Shown in pieces: positions 1 to 7,240 of a DNA stretch of 40,328 bases. The stretch is taken from NCBI GenBank assembly GCA_003151235.1, contig PLWZ01000029.1, forward strand, positions 1 through 40,328, in the 5' to 3' direction. Positions within the stretch are counted from its first letter, which is position 1, and every line of letters starts with the position of its first letter. The position numbers and the translations under genes are program-made. The notes under the pieces were generated by a model that saw only the letters and a program-made list of their open reading frames with translations, searched no databases and was not told the DNA's origin. This DNA is from Acidimicrobiaceae bacterium. Lineage in GTDB: Bacteria; Actinomycetota; Acidimicrobiia; Acidimicrobiales; RAAP-2.

Positions 1-2
1 CG

Positions 3-44
3 GTGGACCACTACGCCGATGCCGTTTTCTCCGAGCCCGGCCGG
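3..44 (+). repeat. Partial second copy of the small Cys/His-rich gene's N-terminal coding segment
   Basis: Read from the GTG at position 3, this segment encodes VDHYADAVFSE; the gene at 1188-1427 encodes VDYYANAVFSE (from position 1215). Nine of 11 residues and 29 of 33 bases match, and three of the four base differences fall so as to leave the residue conserved or similar. Similarity stops soon after position 36, and the downstream frame lacks the CW, FC and CDGH elements of the full gene. It is either a truncated paralogue whose 5' part lies outside the window or a duplication scar. The NIPSNAP-like gene on the other strand ends only about 17 bases further on. Confidence 0.5.
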
Positions 45-60
45 GCAGTTCATCGCCGAA

Positions 61-369
61 TCAGGTCGTGGTGCGCCATCCTTGGTGCACGACGGTCACC
101 TTGCTGAGAAACATCTCGGCGACCCGATGGGGTACGCCGGCGAACGCGGCCGCACGCTCAGGGGAGTCCATGTAAACCTTCTCGGCCTCGTCGAAGTCGC
201 CGTTGTGGCTGACCGCCCAGATGAATTGATTGGTCGACTCGTCGACAAAGGCGAAAATCACCTCGAACCCGTACTGCTCGCGGGCTGGCAATATCGAGGG
301 CCACCACTCGACGAAAGCATCCATCTCGCCGGGGAGTATCTGATATCGGCGCAGCTGCACGGTGCCCAT
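61..369 (-). CDS. NIPSNAP-like dimeric alpha/beta-barrel protein
   Basis: A 102-residue protein. It opens VQLRRYQILPGEMDAFVEWW, the usual N-terminus of NIPSNAP-family ferredoxin-like (dimeric alpha/beta barrel) proteins. A central segment, GFEVIFAFVDESTNQFIWAV, resembles the family beta-strands. The ATG at 369 is chosen because this motif starts directly after it; longer in-frame starts add an unrelated basic tail. The family has no uniformly established reaction; members are small soluble proteins, some proposed to bind vesicle or small-molecule ligands. No transmembrane segment is visible. It is followed by nothing on its own strand in the window, and lies 174 bases downstream of the VOC gene on the same strand. 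Confidence 0.75.
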   Translation of the reverse strand: MGTVQLRRYQILPGEMDAFVEWWPSILPAREQYGFEVIFAFVDESTNQFIWAVSHNGDFDEAEKVYMDSPERAAAFAGVPHRVAEMFLSKVTVVHQGWRTTT

Positions 370-543
370 CGACGTGCACCGTAGCAACCCATGCCCTGAC
401 CGGGCTGACCGAGAAACATGGCGAACACGTTGACCATCGGTAAACGGGCTCTTCACAATCGAGGGTGTGGTCCCCGTCGAGGTGCTCGGCGCGTCGGTGA
501 CCGGATAGGGGTCGAGGTCTCCCGAGGATGAAGGCTCCGCGGT

Positions 544-954
544 TCAGGTGGTTTCGAGCTGCACGAGACAGAACGGGTGTCCGGCCGGGTCGGCGTAGAC
601 CCAGTAGGTTTCGTCCTCGAGCACGACACGTTCCCCGAGCGGGACCGCGCCCAAGGCGCGCACCCGCTGATCGGCGATCTCGAGGTCGTCGACCCGCACA
701 TCCAGGTGAAGCTGCTGCGGTGGCCCCTGGTCCGGCCAGCCGGGCGGGCGGTAATCGGCGATCTGCTGGAACACCAGGCGTCGTCGGCCGTCGGAGGCGT
801 CCGCGATGTCGACCGAGTCGGCGTTCTCCTGCACCCGCTCCCAGCCGAGGACGGCCGCCCAGAACCGGGCGGAGATGTCGGCGTCCGGGCAGTCCACGAC
901 GATGTTCATCAGCTGGCCGACAGGGGTGTCCACCCGATGATCGTAGTGGGCCAT
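544..954 (-). CDS. VOC-superfamily (glyoxalase/bleomycin-resistance fold) protein
   Basis: A 136-residue protein with the paired beta-alpha-beta-beta-beta modules of the vicinal oxygen chelate fold. The N-terminal half begins VGQLMNIVVDCPDADISARFW and carries ...FWAAVLGWE; the second half has HLDVRVDDLEIADQRVRALGA and ends with VYADPAGHPFCLVQ. These are signatures of the actinobacterial glyoxalase-like VOC group. The HLDV histidine and terminal region could supply metal ligands, but the substrate cannot be read from sequence. The start at 954 (MAHYDHRVD) gives the normal length; an ATG 13 codons upstream adds an unrelated stretch. No clear ribosome binding site precedes it. Confidence 0.8.
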   Translation of the reverse strand: MAHYDHRVDTPVGQLMNIVVDCPDADISARFWAAVLGWERVQENADSVDIADASDGRRRLVFQQIADYRPPGWPDQGPPQQLHLDVRVDDLEIADQRVRALGAVPLGERVVLEDETYWVYADPAGHPFCLVQLETT

Positions 955-1001
955 CGGTAGACGGGCAGTGGGGGCCGAGAGATTTTGGAGCACTGAAACA
1001 G

Positions 1002-1029
1002 GAAAGCGCCCCTTCTACGGGGCGCTTTC
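1002..1029. terminator. Perfect 11-bp inverted repeat, hairpin candidate
   Basis: Arms GAAAGCGCCCC (1002-1012) and GGGGCGCTTTC (1019-1029) are fully complementary around a six-base loop. It lies upstream of the VOC gene, in a stretch without genes. A weak T-rich run follows on either strand, so it could be an intrinsic terminator or part of a structured RNA. Confidence 0.5.
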
Positions 1030-1125
1030 TGTCGGGCTCCAGACGGGGTCTCGGTCTGTTCTAGGGCTGCCCTGCCGACTGACCGACCAAGCTTAGGGCC
1101 AGCTTGCGCCCGTGAGGGGCCGGCG

Positions 1126-1147
1126 TCTAGGGCCGAAAGGCCCTAGA
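1126..1147. terminator. 9-bp hairpin with GAAA tetraloop
   Basis: TCTAGGGCC (1126-1134) pairs exactly with GGCCCTAGA (1139-1147) around GAAA, a GNRA-type tetraloop in the + orientation. It lies 40 bases before the start of the small Cys/His-rich gene and 97 bases after the previous hairpin. There is no clear U tract, so termination is unproven; an RNA structural or leader role is equally possible. Confidence 0.45.
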
Positions 1148-1187
1148 GGTTTCGCCAGCATTCAACCCAGGGCGACCGTTCCTGGCC

Positions 1188-1427
1188 GTGACACCCGATC
1201 CCTACGATCCCACCGTGGACTACTACGCCAACGCCGTCTTCTCCGAGCGCGGGCGATGTTGGCGGATGGTGCACGACGGCGAGGGCTCTGGGCGCCCGAC
1301 GTTCTGCGAGGAGCCCGTCGAGTGGGTTGGCAACCACAATCTCGTCGGTGGGAGGCAGATCCGGGTTTGGTCCTGCGATGGGCACCGTGCGGGCGTCGAG
1401 CAGCCCGAGCATGTCGGCCACCGATAG
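1188..1427 (+). CDS. Small Cys/His-rich protein, probable metal-binding mini-protein
   Basis: A 79-residue protein starting with GTG. Visible elements in order: VDYYANAVFSE (residues 10-20), GRCW (22-25), PTFCEEPVEW (about 37-46) and VWSCDGH (about 60-66). Three cysteines and the CDGH histidine, spaced C-x15-C-x23-C-x2-H, look like a single zinc or other metal site; similar short C...CxxPV.W...VWSCxxH proteins occur in actinobacteria without assigned function. No signal peptide or membrane segment. A partial second copy of residues 10-20 lies at the start of the window. The function is unknown. Confidence 0.6.
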   Translation: MTPDPYDPTVDYYANAVFSERGRCWRMVHDGEGSGRPTFCEEPVEWVGNHNLVGGRQIRVWSCDGHRAGVEQPEHVGHR

Positions 1428-1432
1428 CGGCG

Positions 1433-1912
1433 CTAGCCGCCCGGTCTATTCAAGATCGCTCCGAGGAGTCCGGCTTGGTTATCGATCACCGTTCGCTCCT
1501 GGTCCTCGCCAAGATATCCAGTGTCGCCCGGCTCGAAAACAGTTCGCACGAGTTCGGCCGCGATCAAGTCCCGCGCCGTATCGCTGATGGCTGCCTCGGT
1601 AAGTAGGGGATAAGTGTCCAACGCATTGGTCTTTTGCTGATTCACGACCTCGAGGTGCTTATTGACCCGATAGTTGCGAACGCAAAAGGCAAGTGCGTAG
1701 CTAAGAATCCCCAGGAAGAAAAGTCGAATCACAAGATCGCGCACAAACTGCTCCCATTGCGTGCCACCGCGGAGATTTAGGCTGACATGAAGCGAGGCGA
1801 ACAGAGGTATCGCCGCGCCGGCCGTACCCACCACGAGCACAGCGGCTGCCTTGAAGAAGTTGTTCGCTGCCGTTCGGTGGTGAGTAACACGCTCCGAGTA
1901 GTTCCCCGACAC
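1433..1912 (-). CDS. C-terminal part of a split membrane protein (two TM helices, conserved tail)
   Basis: A 159-residue open frame. Hydrophobic helices lie at about residues 21-42 (AAAVLVVGTAGAAIPLFASL) and 60-82 (LVIRLFFLGILSYALAFCV), followed by RNYRVNKHLEVVNQQKTNAL and ...TVFEPGDTGYLG, a tail I recognise from uncharacterised bacterial proteins that have an N-terminal helical region, two TM helices and this NYR-x-NKH-x-VVN segment. The missing N-terminal part is encoded just upstream in another frame (1777-2385). A single missing base near 1912-1930 would join them. The GTG at 1912 is simply the first start in this frame and may not be used. Base composition is visibly less GC-rich than in the neighbours. 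Confidence 0.55.
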   Translation of the reverse strand: MSGNYSERVTHHRTAANNFFKAAAVLVVGTAGAAIPLFASLHVSLNLRGGTQWEQFVRDLVIRLFFLGILSYALAFCVRNYRVNKHLEVVNQQKTNALDTYPLLTEAAISDTARDLIAAELVRTVFEPGDTGYLGEDQERTVIDNQAGLLGAILNRPGG

Positions 1913-2385
1913 TTGCTCGCGCCTGTTCGACCTGCCATCTCTTGGAGGGTCCCGCGAATGCGTTCAACAGCTTCTTCGGCCTCTTGGGCGCGGCCAAGTA
2001 AGGCGTCGATTTCGGCTGTCTTCTCAACCGCGTCGACGTTGGACTGAATCTGAGGGCGGACGTTTACCGCAAACCAATCGCGGACGTCGTTTACTCTCCT
2101 GACTAGGGCGTCGTGAACACCGGTCGGGTCCTGTTGCCCAGCGACTCGAAACCCTTGAATTCCGGTGATCGTGTCGCGCATGGCGGCAATTTGCCCGGGA
2201 GCCTCACTGATGACCGTTCTCGGAAGGTCGCGCTCATCCTGTTGGTCCACGGCCCTGGCCATTCGGATAATGGCGCGGATCGACCGTGTCGCTTCATCAA
2301 AGTCCAGGAGGGCACCGAGTTCATCGGTCCTCGGAAGTGCCGTGAGCGCCTTCTCATCGACTTCGAACTGCGCGAAGACGCCCAC
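1777..2385 (-). CDS. N-terminal part of the same split membrane protein
   Basis: The first about 155 residues (MGVFAQFEVDEKALTALP to ...EEAVERIRGTLQEMAGRTG) are an amphipathic, probably coiled-coil soluble region rich in A, E, R and D. After about residue 156 the frame turns into an implausible basic, Arg/Ser/Trp-rich tail, because the true continuation (REQVSGNYSERV...) lies in the -1 frame. Joined, the product would be about 310 residues: helical N-terminus, two TM helices, conserved cytosolic tail. The GTG start has a run of nine G five bases upstream in place of a normal ribosome binding site. Either a disrupted gene or a sequencing indel; function unknown. Confidence 0.55.
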   Translation of the reverse strand: MGVFAQFEVDEKALTALPRTDELGALLDFDEATRSIRAIIRMARAVDQQDERDLPRTVISEAPGQIAAMRDTITGIQGFRVAGQQDPTGVHDALVRRVNDVRDWFAVNVRPQIQSNVDAVEKTAEIDALLGRAQEAEEAVERIRGTLQEMAGRTGASKCRGTTRSVLLTTERQRTTSSRQPLCSWWVRPARRYLCSPRFMSA

Positions 2386-2390
2386 GGTTG

Positions 2391-2399
2391 CCCCCCCCC
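2391..2399. repeat. C9/G9 homopolymer just upstream of a start codon
   Basis: Nine consecutive C on the + strand. On the minus strand this is G9, ending five bases before the GTG at 2385, where a Shine-Dalgarno sequence would sit. Slippage here would change ribosome-binding spacing or base count. Confidence 0.6.
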
Positions 2400-2470
2400 A
2401 ACTCTTGAGTGCTCGACGGGATTGTGTCCTGCTCGTGTCCTGCGGGTCTCTGAACTACTGACCACAACGC

Positions 2471-2497
2471 TGTGACCACGGCCTTTGTCGTGTCACA
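2471..2497 (-). terminator. Hairpin immediately downstream of tmRNA
   Basis: TGTGA (2471-2475) plus CACG (2477-2480) can pair with CGTG (2489-2492) plus TCACA (2493-2497), with one bulged base and an eight-base loop. It starts seven bases beyond the mature 3' end of tmRNA, where a terminator or 3'-processing structure is expected. No clear U tract. Confidence 0.35.
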
Positions 2498-2503
2498 ACT
2501 TCG

Positions 2504-2851
2504 TGGAGGTGGCGGGAATCGAACCCGCGTCCTCCGGCACCTTGGTAGGCCTTCTCCGAGCGGAGCCGACGAGAGATTGTCGGGATCGTCCTGCCGTCGG
2601 CGACTGGACTCTCCGTATCCGATAAAGATTTCCTCGCAGACCGACCGGAACGGTCTATCGAGTAAGCCCCACTAGATGACGCCCGTGATCGGCCTGTGGG
2701 GCTAAGACCGGACGAACGTCGCTACCTATTAAGCAGCGAGCGCGAGCTGAGGCTCGGCGTTTGTTTATGTTTCCCGACTCTTTAACGTGGATCCGGGGAC
2801 CACGGCTCGCTTCTCCCACCTCGACAACCGAAGTCGAGACCATTCACCCCC
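2504..2851 (-). ncRNA. ssrA: tmRNA (transfer-messenger RNA)
   Basis: Rescues stalled ribosomes with SmpB. The 5' end GGGGGTGAATGG (from 2851) pairs with the 3' CACCTCC (2511-2505), closing a seven-pair acceptor stem with one G-U. The T arm GGACGCGGGTTCGATTCCCGCC is at about 2507-2530. The motif GTTAAAGAGTCGGGAAACATAAAC precedes the tag region. The tag frame ends CTC GCG CTC GCT GCT TAA TAG, giving (A)TNAEPQLALAA with the expected ALAA end; coding part 2729-2764. I cannot tell whether ACA (2762-2764) or the next AAC is the resume codon. CCA is not encoded: the discriminator A at 2504 is followed by CGA. smpB lies 4.4 kb upstream on the same strand. Confidence 0.97.
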
Positions 2852-2884
2852 TTGTAGAGGCGCCGCCGAATGGCGACTTGCCCC

Positions 2885-2890
2885 ATTCTA
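2885..2890 (-). promoter_or_regulatory. Candidate -10 box of ssrA
   Basis: TAGAAT on the minus strand, preceded by CCGG, 34 bases before the mature tmRNA 5' end; a short precursor trimmed by RNase P would fit. The same CCGGTAGAAT occurs before cysO, and TAGAAT before the tRNA-Leu. No convincing -35 element. Confidence 0.45.
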
Positions 2891-2928
2891 CCGGCGGTTC
2901 GGGTCGACCCGGTTCCTGTCCGCTGGGG

Positions 2929-4833
2929 TCAGGAGGCGGTCGCCGGCCCCGAGACAGTGATTCCGGACCCGTTTGGGTTTTCGAGTGCGGCCTCCAAACC
3001 GTTCGTACCCTCGGGCGAGTGCTGCCCGATCCACGCCTGGAACAGTTGGCTGTAGCGGCCGCCCAGCGCGAGCAGCTCGTCGTGGGGGCCGAGCTCGAGC
3101 AGACCACCGCCGTCGACCACGCCGACTCGATCGGCCCGCTCAGCCGTGGACAGCCGGTGGGCGATCACGATCACGGTCCGTCCGGTCATGAGCGCGGAGA
3201 GCGCCTTCTCGACCACCGACTCGGTGCCGGGGTCGAGACTCGACGTCGCCTCGTCCAGGATCAGCACGTCCGGGTTCGCCAGGGCCGCCCGGGCCAGCGA
3301 CACCAGCTGGCGCTCGCCGGCAGAGAGCCGTGAGCCACGCTCCCGGACCTCGGTGTAGAGGCCATCGGGCAGCGAATCGAAGCGCTCCTCGCATCCGATC
3401 GTGCGCAACGCGGCCCGGACGTCCTGCTCCGAGGCGTCGACGTCGCCCAGCCGCACGTTGTCGAGGATCGTGCCGTGGAAGAGGAAGCCCTCCTGGGGCA
3501 CGACCGCGATGCGATGCCGGACCGATGCGAAAGTGGCGTCCCGGAGGTCGACGCCGCCGAAGCTGACCGTTCCCTCGACCGGGTCGTAGAAGCGGGCCAT
3601 GAGCTTGGCCAGCGTGGACTTCCCGGCCCCCGTCGGGCCGACCAGCGCGACCCGCTCCCCGGTGGCCACCGTGATGCTGACGTCGTTCAGGACCGTCTCG
3701 GTCTCGCCCGGCCTGTACGCGAAGGTGACGCCCGACACGACCAGCTCACCAACGGCAGGGAGCTCGACGGCGCCGGTGCGCTCCGATACCGAGGCCTCGG
3801 TGTCGAGCAGCCCAAAGATCTTCTTCAGCGCAGCACCCGACTGTTGCACCAGGTTGAAGAGCTGGCTGAACTGCTGGATGGGGTCGATCAGATACGCCAG
3901 GAACAGCACGAACGCGCTGACCGTGCCGATGCTCGTCCGGTGCCAGTGAACGAGCAGCGCCCCGAATCCGATGATCACAGCGGTGGCCGCCGCGTTGGTG
4001 AACTCCACGACCGGGAAGTACCGGGCCGACAACCTCACCGCGTGCACGTTGGCATCGAACTGGGCCTGGTTGTGGTCGACGAAGCGCGAGAACTGCTCCT
4101 CCTCCCGACCGAACGCCTGCACCACCCGGATGCCGGCCAGCGACTCCTGCAGCGTCGACAGGGTCTGCCCGATCCGGTCGCGCACAACCAGGTAGGCGCT
4201 GTTCGAGTCGCGCCGGAACTTGCGGCTCGAGATGATGACCGGCGGCAGCACCACCATGGTTGCGAGGAACAGGAGCGGCGAGAGGACGGCCATGATCACG
4301 ATCACCCCGAAGAAGAGCAAGCCGCTCGTGACGAAGATAACGATGCCCTGTTGCACGAGGTTCTCGAGCGCGTCGATGTCAGAGGTCATTCGGCTGACAA
4401 GTCGGCCGGTCTGCTCGCGGTCGAAAAAGGACATCGAGAGCGAGAGCAGGTGTGCGAACACCCGCTTGCGCAGGTCGCGGAGGAACGACTCGCCGATCCG
4501 GTTGACCATCACGATCTGGGCCCGCTCGAGAAATCCCATCGAGACCGCGATGACCAGGTACACGGCCGCCGCCGAGATGACCACCCGCTTGTCGAAGTGG
4601 TGCGGCGAGAGCCCGTGGTTGATCGCGTAGCCGACGATCAACGGGCCGGCCACCGTCGTCAGTGTGAAGCCGACCAGGACCACCAACGCTGCGACCAGGC
4701 CGCGCTGGTAGGGCCTCATCATCCGCCAGGTTCGTTTGACGATCCGGCCGGCCTCGGCGGCGTCGACCCGGTCGTCGTCCTCGACGGCGCCCTGGCTCCA
4801 CCCGGGGCCACCGCCACCGCCCATGCCCCGCAT
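2929..4833 (-). CDS. ABC exporter half-transporter, catalytic partner
   Basis: 634 residues: a type I exporter TM domain (about 35-330, six helices) fused to an ATPase domain. Walker A GPTGAGKST (399-407), Q-loop VPQEG (about 446), signature LSAGE (503-507), Walker B VLILDEA (523-529) with the catalytic Glu, and switch His in AHR (559). The signature departs from LSGGQ. The upstream gene (4833-6647) has the complementary defects, so the two should form a heterodimer with one working and one degenerate ATP site. The start ATG shares one base with the upstream TGA (TGATG), so translation is probably coupled. The first 30 residues are Gly-rich then acidic. Such pairs export drugs, lipids or peptides; the substrate is not readable. 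Encoded in the inner membrane. Confidence 0.92.
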   Translation of the reverse strand: MRGMGGGGGPGWSQGAVEDDDRVDAAEAGRIVKRTWRMMRPYQRGLVAALVVLVGFTLTTVAGPLIVGYAINHGLSPHHFDKRVVISAAAVYLVIAVSMGFLERAQIVMVNRIGESFLRDLRKRVFAHLLSLSMSFFDREQTGRLVSRMTSDIDALENLVQQGIVIFVTSGLLFFGVIVIMAVLSPLLFLATMVVLPPVIISSRKFRRDSNSAYLVVRDRIGQTLSTLQESLAGIRVVQAFGREEEQFSRFVDHNQAQFDANVHAVRLSARYFPVVEFTNAAATAVIIGFGALLVHWHRTSIGTVSAFVLFLAYLIDPIQQFSQLFNLVQQSGAALKKIFGLLDTEASVSERTGAVELPAVGELVVSGVTFAYRPGETETVLNDVSITVATGERVALVGPTGAGKSTLAKLMARFYDPVEGTVSFGGVDLRDATFASVRHRIAVVPQEGFLFHGTILDNVRLGDVDASEQDVRAALRTIGCEERFDSLPDGLYTEVRERGSRLSAGERQLVSLARAALANPDVLILDEATSSLDPGTESVVEKALSALMTGRTVIVIAHRLSTAERADRVGVVDGGGLLELGPHDELLALGGRYSQLFQAWIGQHSPEGTNGLEAALENPNGSGITVSGPATAS

Positions 4834-6647
4834 CAGCTGATCACCTCGTCCAGCTCGTCGCGATGCAGCTCGGCCCGGGCGGCGTCGAGCGCGGCGGCCT
4901 GGGCCAACACCTCCTGGTAGCGGGGGTTGGTGGCGCTGAGCTCGTCGTGGGTCCCGGTCGCCACGATCCGTCCCTCGTCCAAGAGCACGACCCGCTGGGC
5001 GAGCGCGATGGTGGCCGGCCGGTGGGCGATGACGATGGTGGTCCGGTTGTCCATGACCTGGGTCAGCGCGTCGCGGATCTCGTGCTCCTTGCTGGCGTCG
5101 ACCGACGAGGTGGCATCGTCGAGGATCAGCACCCTCGGGTCGGCCAGGATCGCGCGGGCAAGGGCGATGCGTTGGCGCTGGCCGCCCGACATGGAGAACC
5201 CGCGCTCGCCGAGCATCGTTGCGTAGCCTTCGGGGAGCTCGGAGATGAACCCGCCGGCCCCGGCCAGGTCGGCGGCCCTCTTCACACGATCGAGCGAGGC
5301 GCCCGGCTCCGCGAACGCGATATTCGCCGCCACCGTGTCGGTGAAGAGGAACGTATCTTCGAACACGACCGCGACCGCTTTGCGAAGGTCGAACAACTTG
5401 AGGTCGCGGACGTCCTGGCCGTCGAGCGTGACCTTCCCGCCGTCGACGTCGTAGAAGCGGGGGATGAGGCGGGCGATCGTGGTCTTGCCCGAGCCCGTCG
5501 ACCCGACGATCGCCACCGACTCGCCGGCACGCACGGTCAGGTCCAGGTCGTCGAGGATCGGCGTGTCGCCGGTGCCGTAGGCGAAACGCACGTGGTCGAA
5601 TCGGACCTCGCCGGGCCCGGGAGCGAGGCCGTTTGCGTCATGCCGGTCGGTCACCATGGGCGTCGCGTCGAGGATCTGGCTCACCCGCTCGGAGGATGCG
5701 ACGGCGCGCTGGGCTTGGGCGATGATCTGCCCGATCGACCGCAGCGGGTTGATGAGCATGGTGATGAACAAGTTGAACTCGACCAGCTGTCCGACCTGGA
5801 TGCGGTGGTCGATGACCAGGATGCCCCCGTAGGCGAGGACACCGACCATCGAGAGCGACGGGATCACGTCCAACATCGGCTGGAACCGGCCCCGAATGCG
5901 GGCCAGGTGCACGATCCGGTCGAAGACCCGATCGGCTCGTTCGGCCAGCATGCGATGTTGGCCGACCTCTGCGCCGAAGCCCTTCACGGCGCGGATGCCG
6001 GTCACCGTCTCCTCGACCACCGTCGACACGGTCGACAGCTCCTGTTGCAGGGACATGGCGACGGGGTGCAGCCGGACGGAGAAGCGCCGGGCGGCGATGT
6101 TCACGAACGGAAGACAGAAGAGGGCCATCAGTCCGAGCTGCCAGTCGATGGCGAGCAGGAACACCGAGACCAGGATCACCGTCACCACGTTGGCGATGGT
6201 GATCGGGATCATCGTGCAGAACTGGTTGATCTGCTGGAGGTCCGTCGCGGACCTGGCCATCAGCTGACCGGTCTGTGCTCGGTCGTGGTACTGGAAGTCG
6301 AGCTCCTGGAGGCGGCCGAACATGGCCTGCCGGAGATCGGTCTCGACGGCGTAGGAGACCTTGAACGCGAGGTAGCGGCGGAACCCCGAGCAGGTCGAGG
6401 ACAGTGCGCCCAGCACCAGGATGGCCCCCGCGTAGAGGAGCAGATTGGTCGGGTGCCAGCCGTTCTCGATATCGCGGTCGATGGCCGCGCCGGTGAGGGT
6501 GGGAACGAGCACCCTGATGCAGCTCCAGAGCATCCCGGCGCCCACGCCTGAAAATACGGCGCGGCGATGGCGGAGGATGGTGTCCCTGAGCAGGCGCCAC
6601 CCGATCGACCTACCGGTTTTGTCTTGGTGCTCCTTGGGCGGTGCCAA
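4833..6647 (-). CDS. ABC exporter half-transporter, degenerate-site partner
   Basis: 604 residues: TM domain about 15-320, then ATPase. Walker A GSTGSGKTT (382-390); the Q-loop reads VFEDTFLF (428-435), with Glu where Gln is usual; signature MSGGQ (486-490) is canonical; Walker B VLILDDA (506-512) has Asp in place of the catalytic Glu; switch His in AHR (543). These changes are what heterodimeric exporters show in the noncatalytic subunit. First gene of a two-gene operon with 2929-4833. The start is TTG, the only plausible start in frame before the first TM helix; a TAAGAT at 6704-6709 (minus) is a possible -10 about 57 bases upstream. Multidrug or lipid export is inferred from family only. 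Confidence 0.92.
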   Translation of the reverse strand: MAPPKEHQDKTGRSIGWRLLRDTILRHRRAVFSGVGAGMLWSCIRVLVPTLTGAAIDRDIENGWHPTNLLLYAGAILVLGALSSTCSGFRRYLAFKVSYAVETDLRQAMFGRLQELDFQYHDRAQTGQLMARSATDLQQINQFCTMIPITIANVVTVILVSVFLLAIDWQLGLMALFCLPFVNIAARRFSVRLHPVAMSLQQELSTVSTVVEETVTGIRAVKGFGAEVGQHRMLAERADRVFDRIVHLARIRGRFQPMLDVIPSLSMVGVLAYGGILVIDHRIQVGQLVEFNLFITMLINPLRSIGQIIAQAQRAVASSERVSQILDATPMVTDRHDANGLAPGPGEVRFDHVRFAYGTGDTPILDDLDLTVRAGESVAIVGSTGSGKTTIARLIPRFYDVDGGKVTLDGQDVRDLKLFDLRKAVAVVFEDTFLFTDTVAANIAFAEPGASLDRVKRAADLAGAGGFISELPEGYATMLGERGFSMSGGQRQRIALARAILADPRVLILDDATSSVDASKEHEIRDALTQVMDNRTTIVIAHRPATIALAQRVVLLDEGRIVATGTHDELSATNPRYQEVLAQAAALDAARAELHRDELDEVIS

Positions 6648-6779
6648 CTGCCAGTCCGTTCATCGACGCGTCGCGAGGGGTGTGAAGGCCCTGAATGCGC
6701 TCCATCTTAGGAGGTCACGCAATTGCCACCGAGAGTCCGGGCCGGCCCGGCATTGGCGCCGGTCGGTCAGACTCGGCAT

Positions 6780-7232
6780 ATGGGCCCGGACCGAAGGGGG
6801 AGCAGGCCGATCCACGACTCCGATCTCGAGCGCTTCGTCGAAGCTCAGGACGCCGGGAACACGCTGCGCGACGCCCTCGACGAGCTCCGGGCCGGGCGCA
6901 AGGTTTCCCACTGGATGTGGTTTGTCTTCCCCCAGATCGCGGGTCTCGGTCGGAGCGCGACCTCCAGGCGTTATGCCATATCGGGGCTCGACGAAGCCCG
7001 GGAGTACCTCCGCCACCCCGTCCTCGGTCCACGTCTGAGGCAGTGCGCGCAGGTGGTCGCGGGACTCCGGGCGACGAACGCCGAAGCCGTCTTCGGACCC
7101 ATCGACGCAGAGAAGCTCCGTTCGTCGATGACCCTGTTCTCGCGAGCCGATCCCGGCGACCCGGTGTTCCAGTCGGTCCTCGACCGGTTCTTCGATGGCT
7201 TGCCCGACCCGGCCACCGATGCCCTGATCTGA
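6780..7232 (+). CDS. DUF1810 family protein
   Basis: 150 residues. Family landmarks are easy to see: DLERFVEAQD, ELRAGRKVSHWMWFVFPQIAG, LGRSATSRRYAISGLDEARE, YLRHPVLGPRLRQC, KLRSSMTLFSRADP and FQSVLDRFFDG. DUF1810 proteins are small soluble proteins, widespread in bacteria, with no settled function. The ATG at 6780 gives the standard length; starting at 6723 would add 19 residues unlike the family. The gene converges on smpB with an eight-base gap and diverges from the ABC pair, sharing the 130-base interval with its promoter. Confidence 0.88.
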   Translation: MGPDRRGSRPIHDSDLERFVEAQDAGNTLRDALDELRAGRKVSHWMWFVFPQIAGLGRSATSRRYAISGLDEAREYLRHPVLGPRLRQCAQVVAGLRATNAEAVFGPIDAEKLRSSMTLFSRADPGDPVFQSVLDRFFDGLPDPATDALI

Positions 7233-7240
7233 ACCTCGGC

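Noticed and set aside
2103-2465. Minus-strand 120-codon ORF overlapping the split membrane-protein gene
   Set aside because: Different frame from the helical domain, Arg/Ser-rich, no family resemblance.
3475-6551. Very long + strand open frames (481 and 562 codons) opposite the ABC exporter genes
   Set aside because: Composition is His/Asp/Arg-rich low complexity, as expected for antisense frames of GC-rich genes; the minus strand holds complete ABC motifs.
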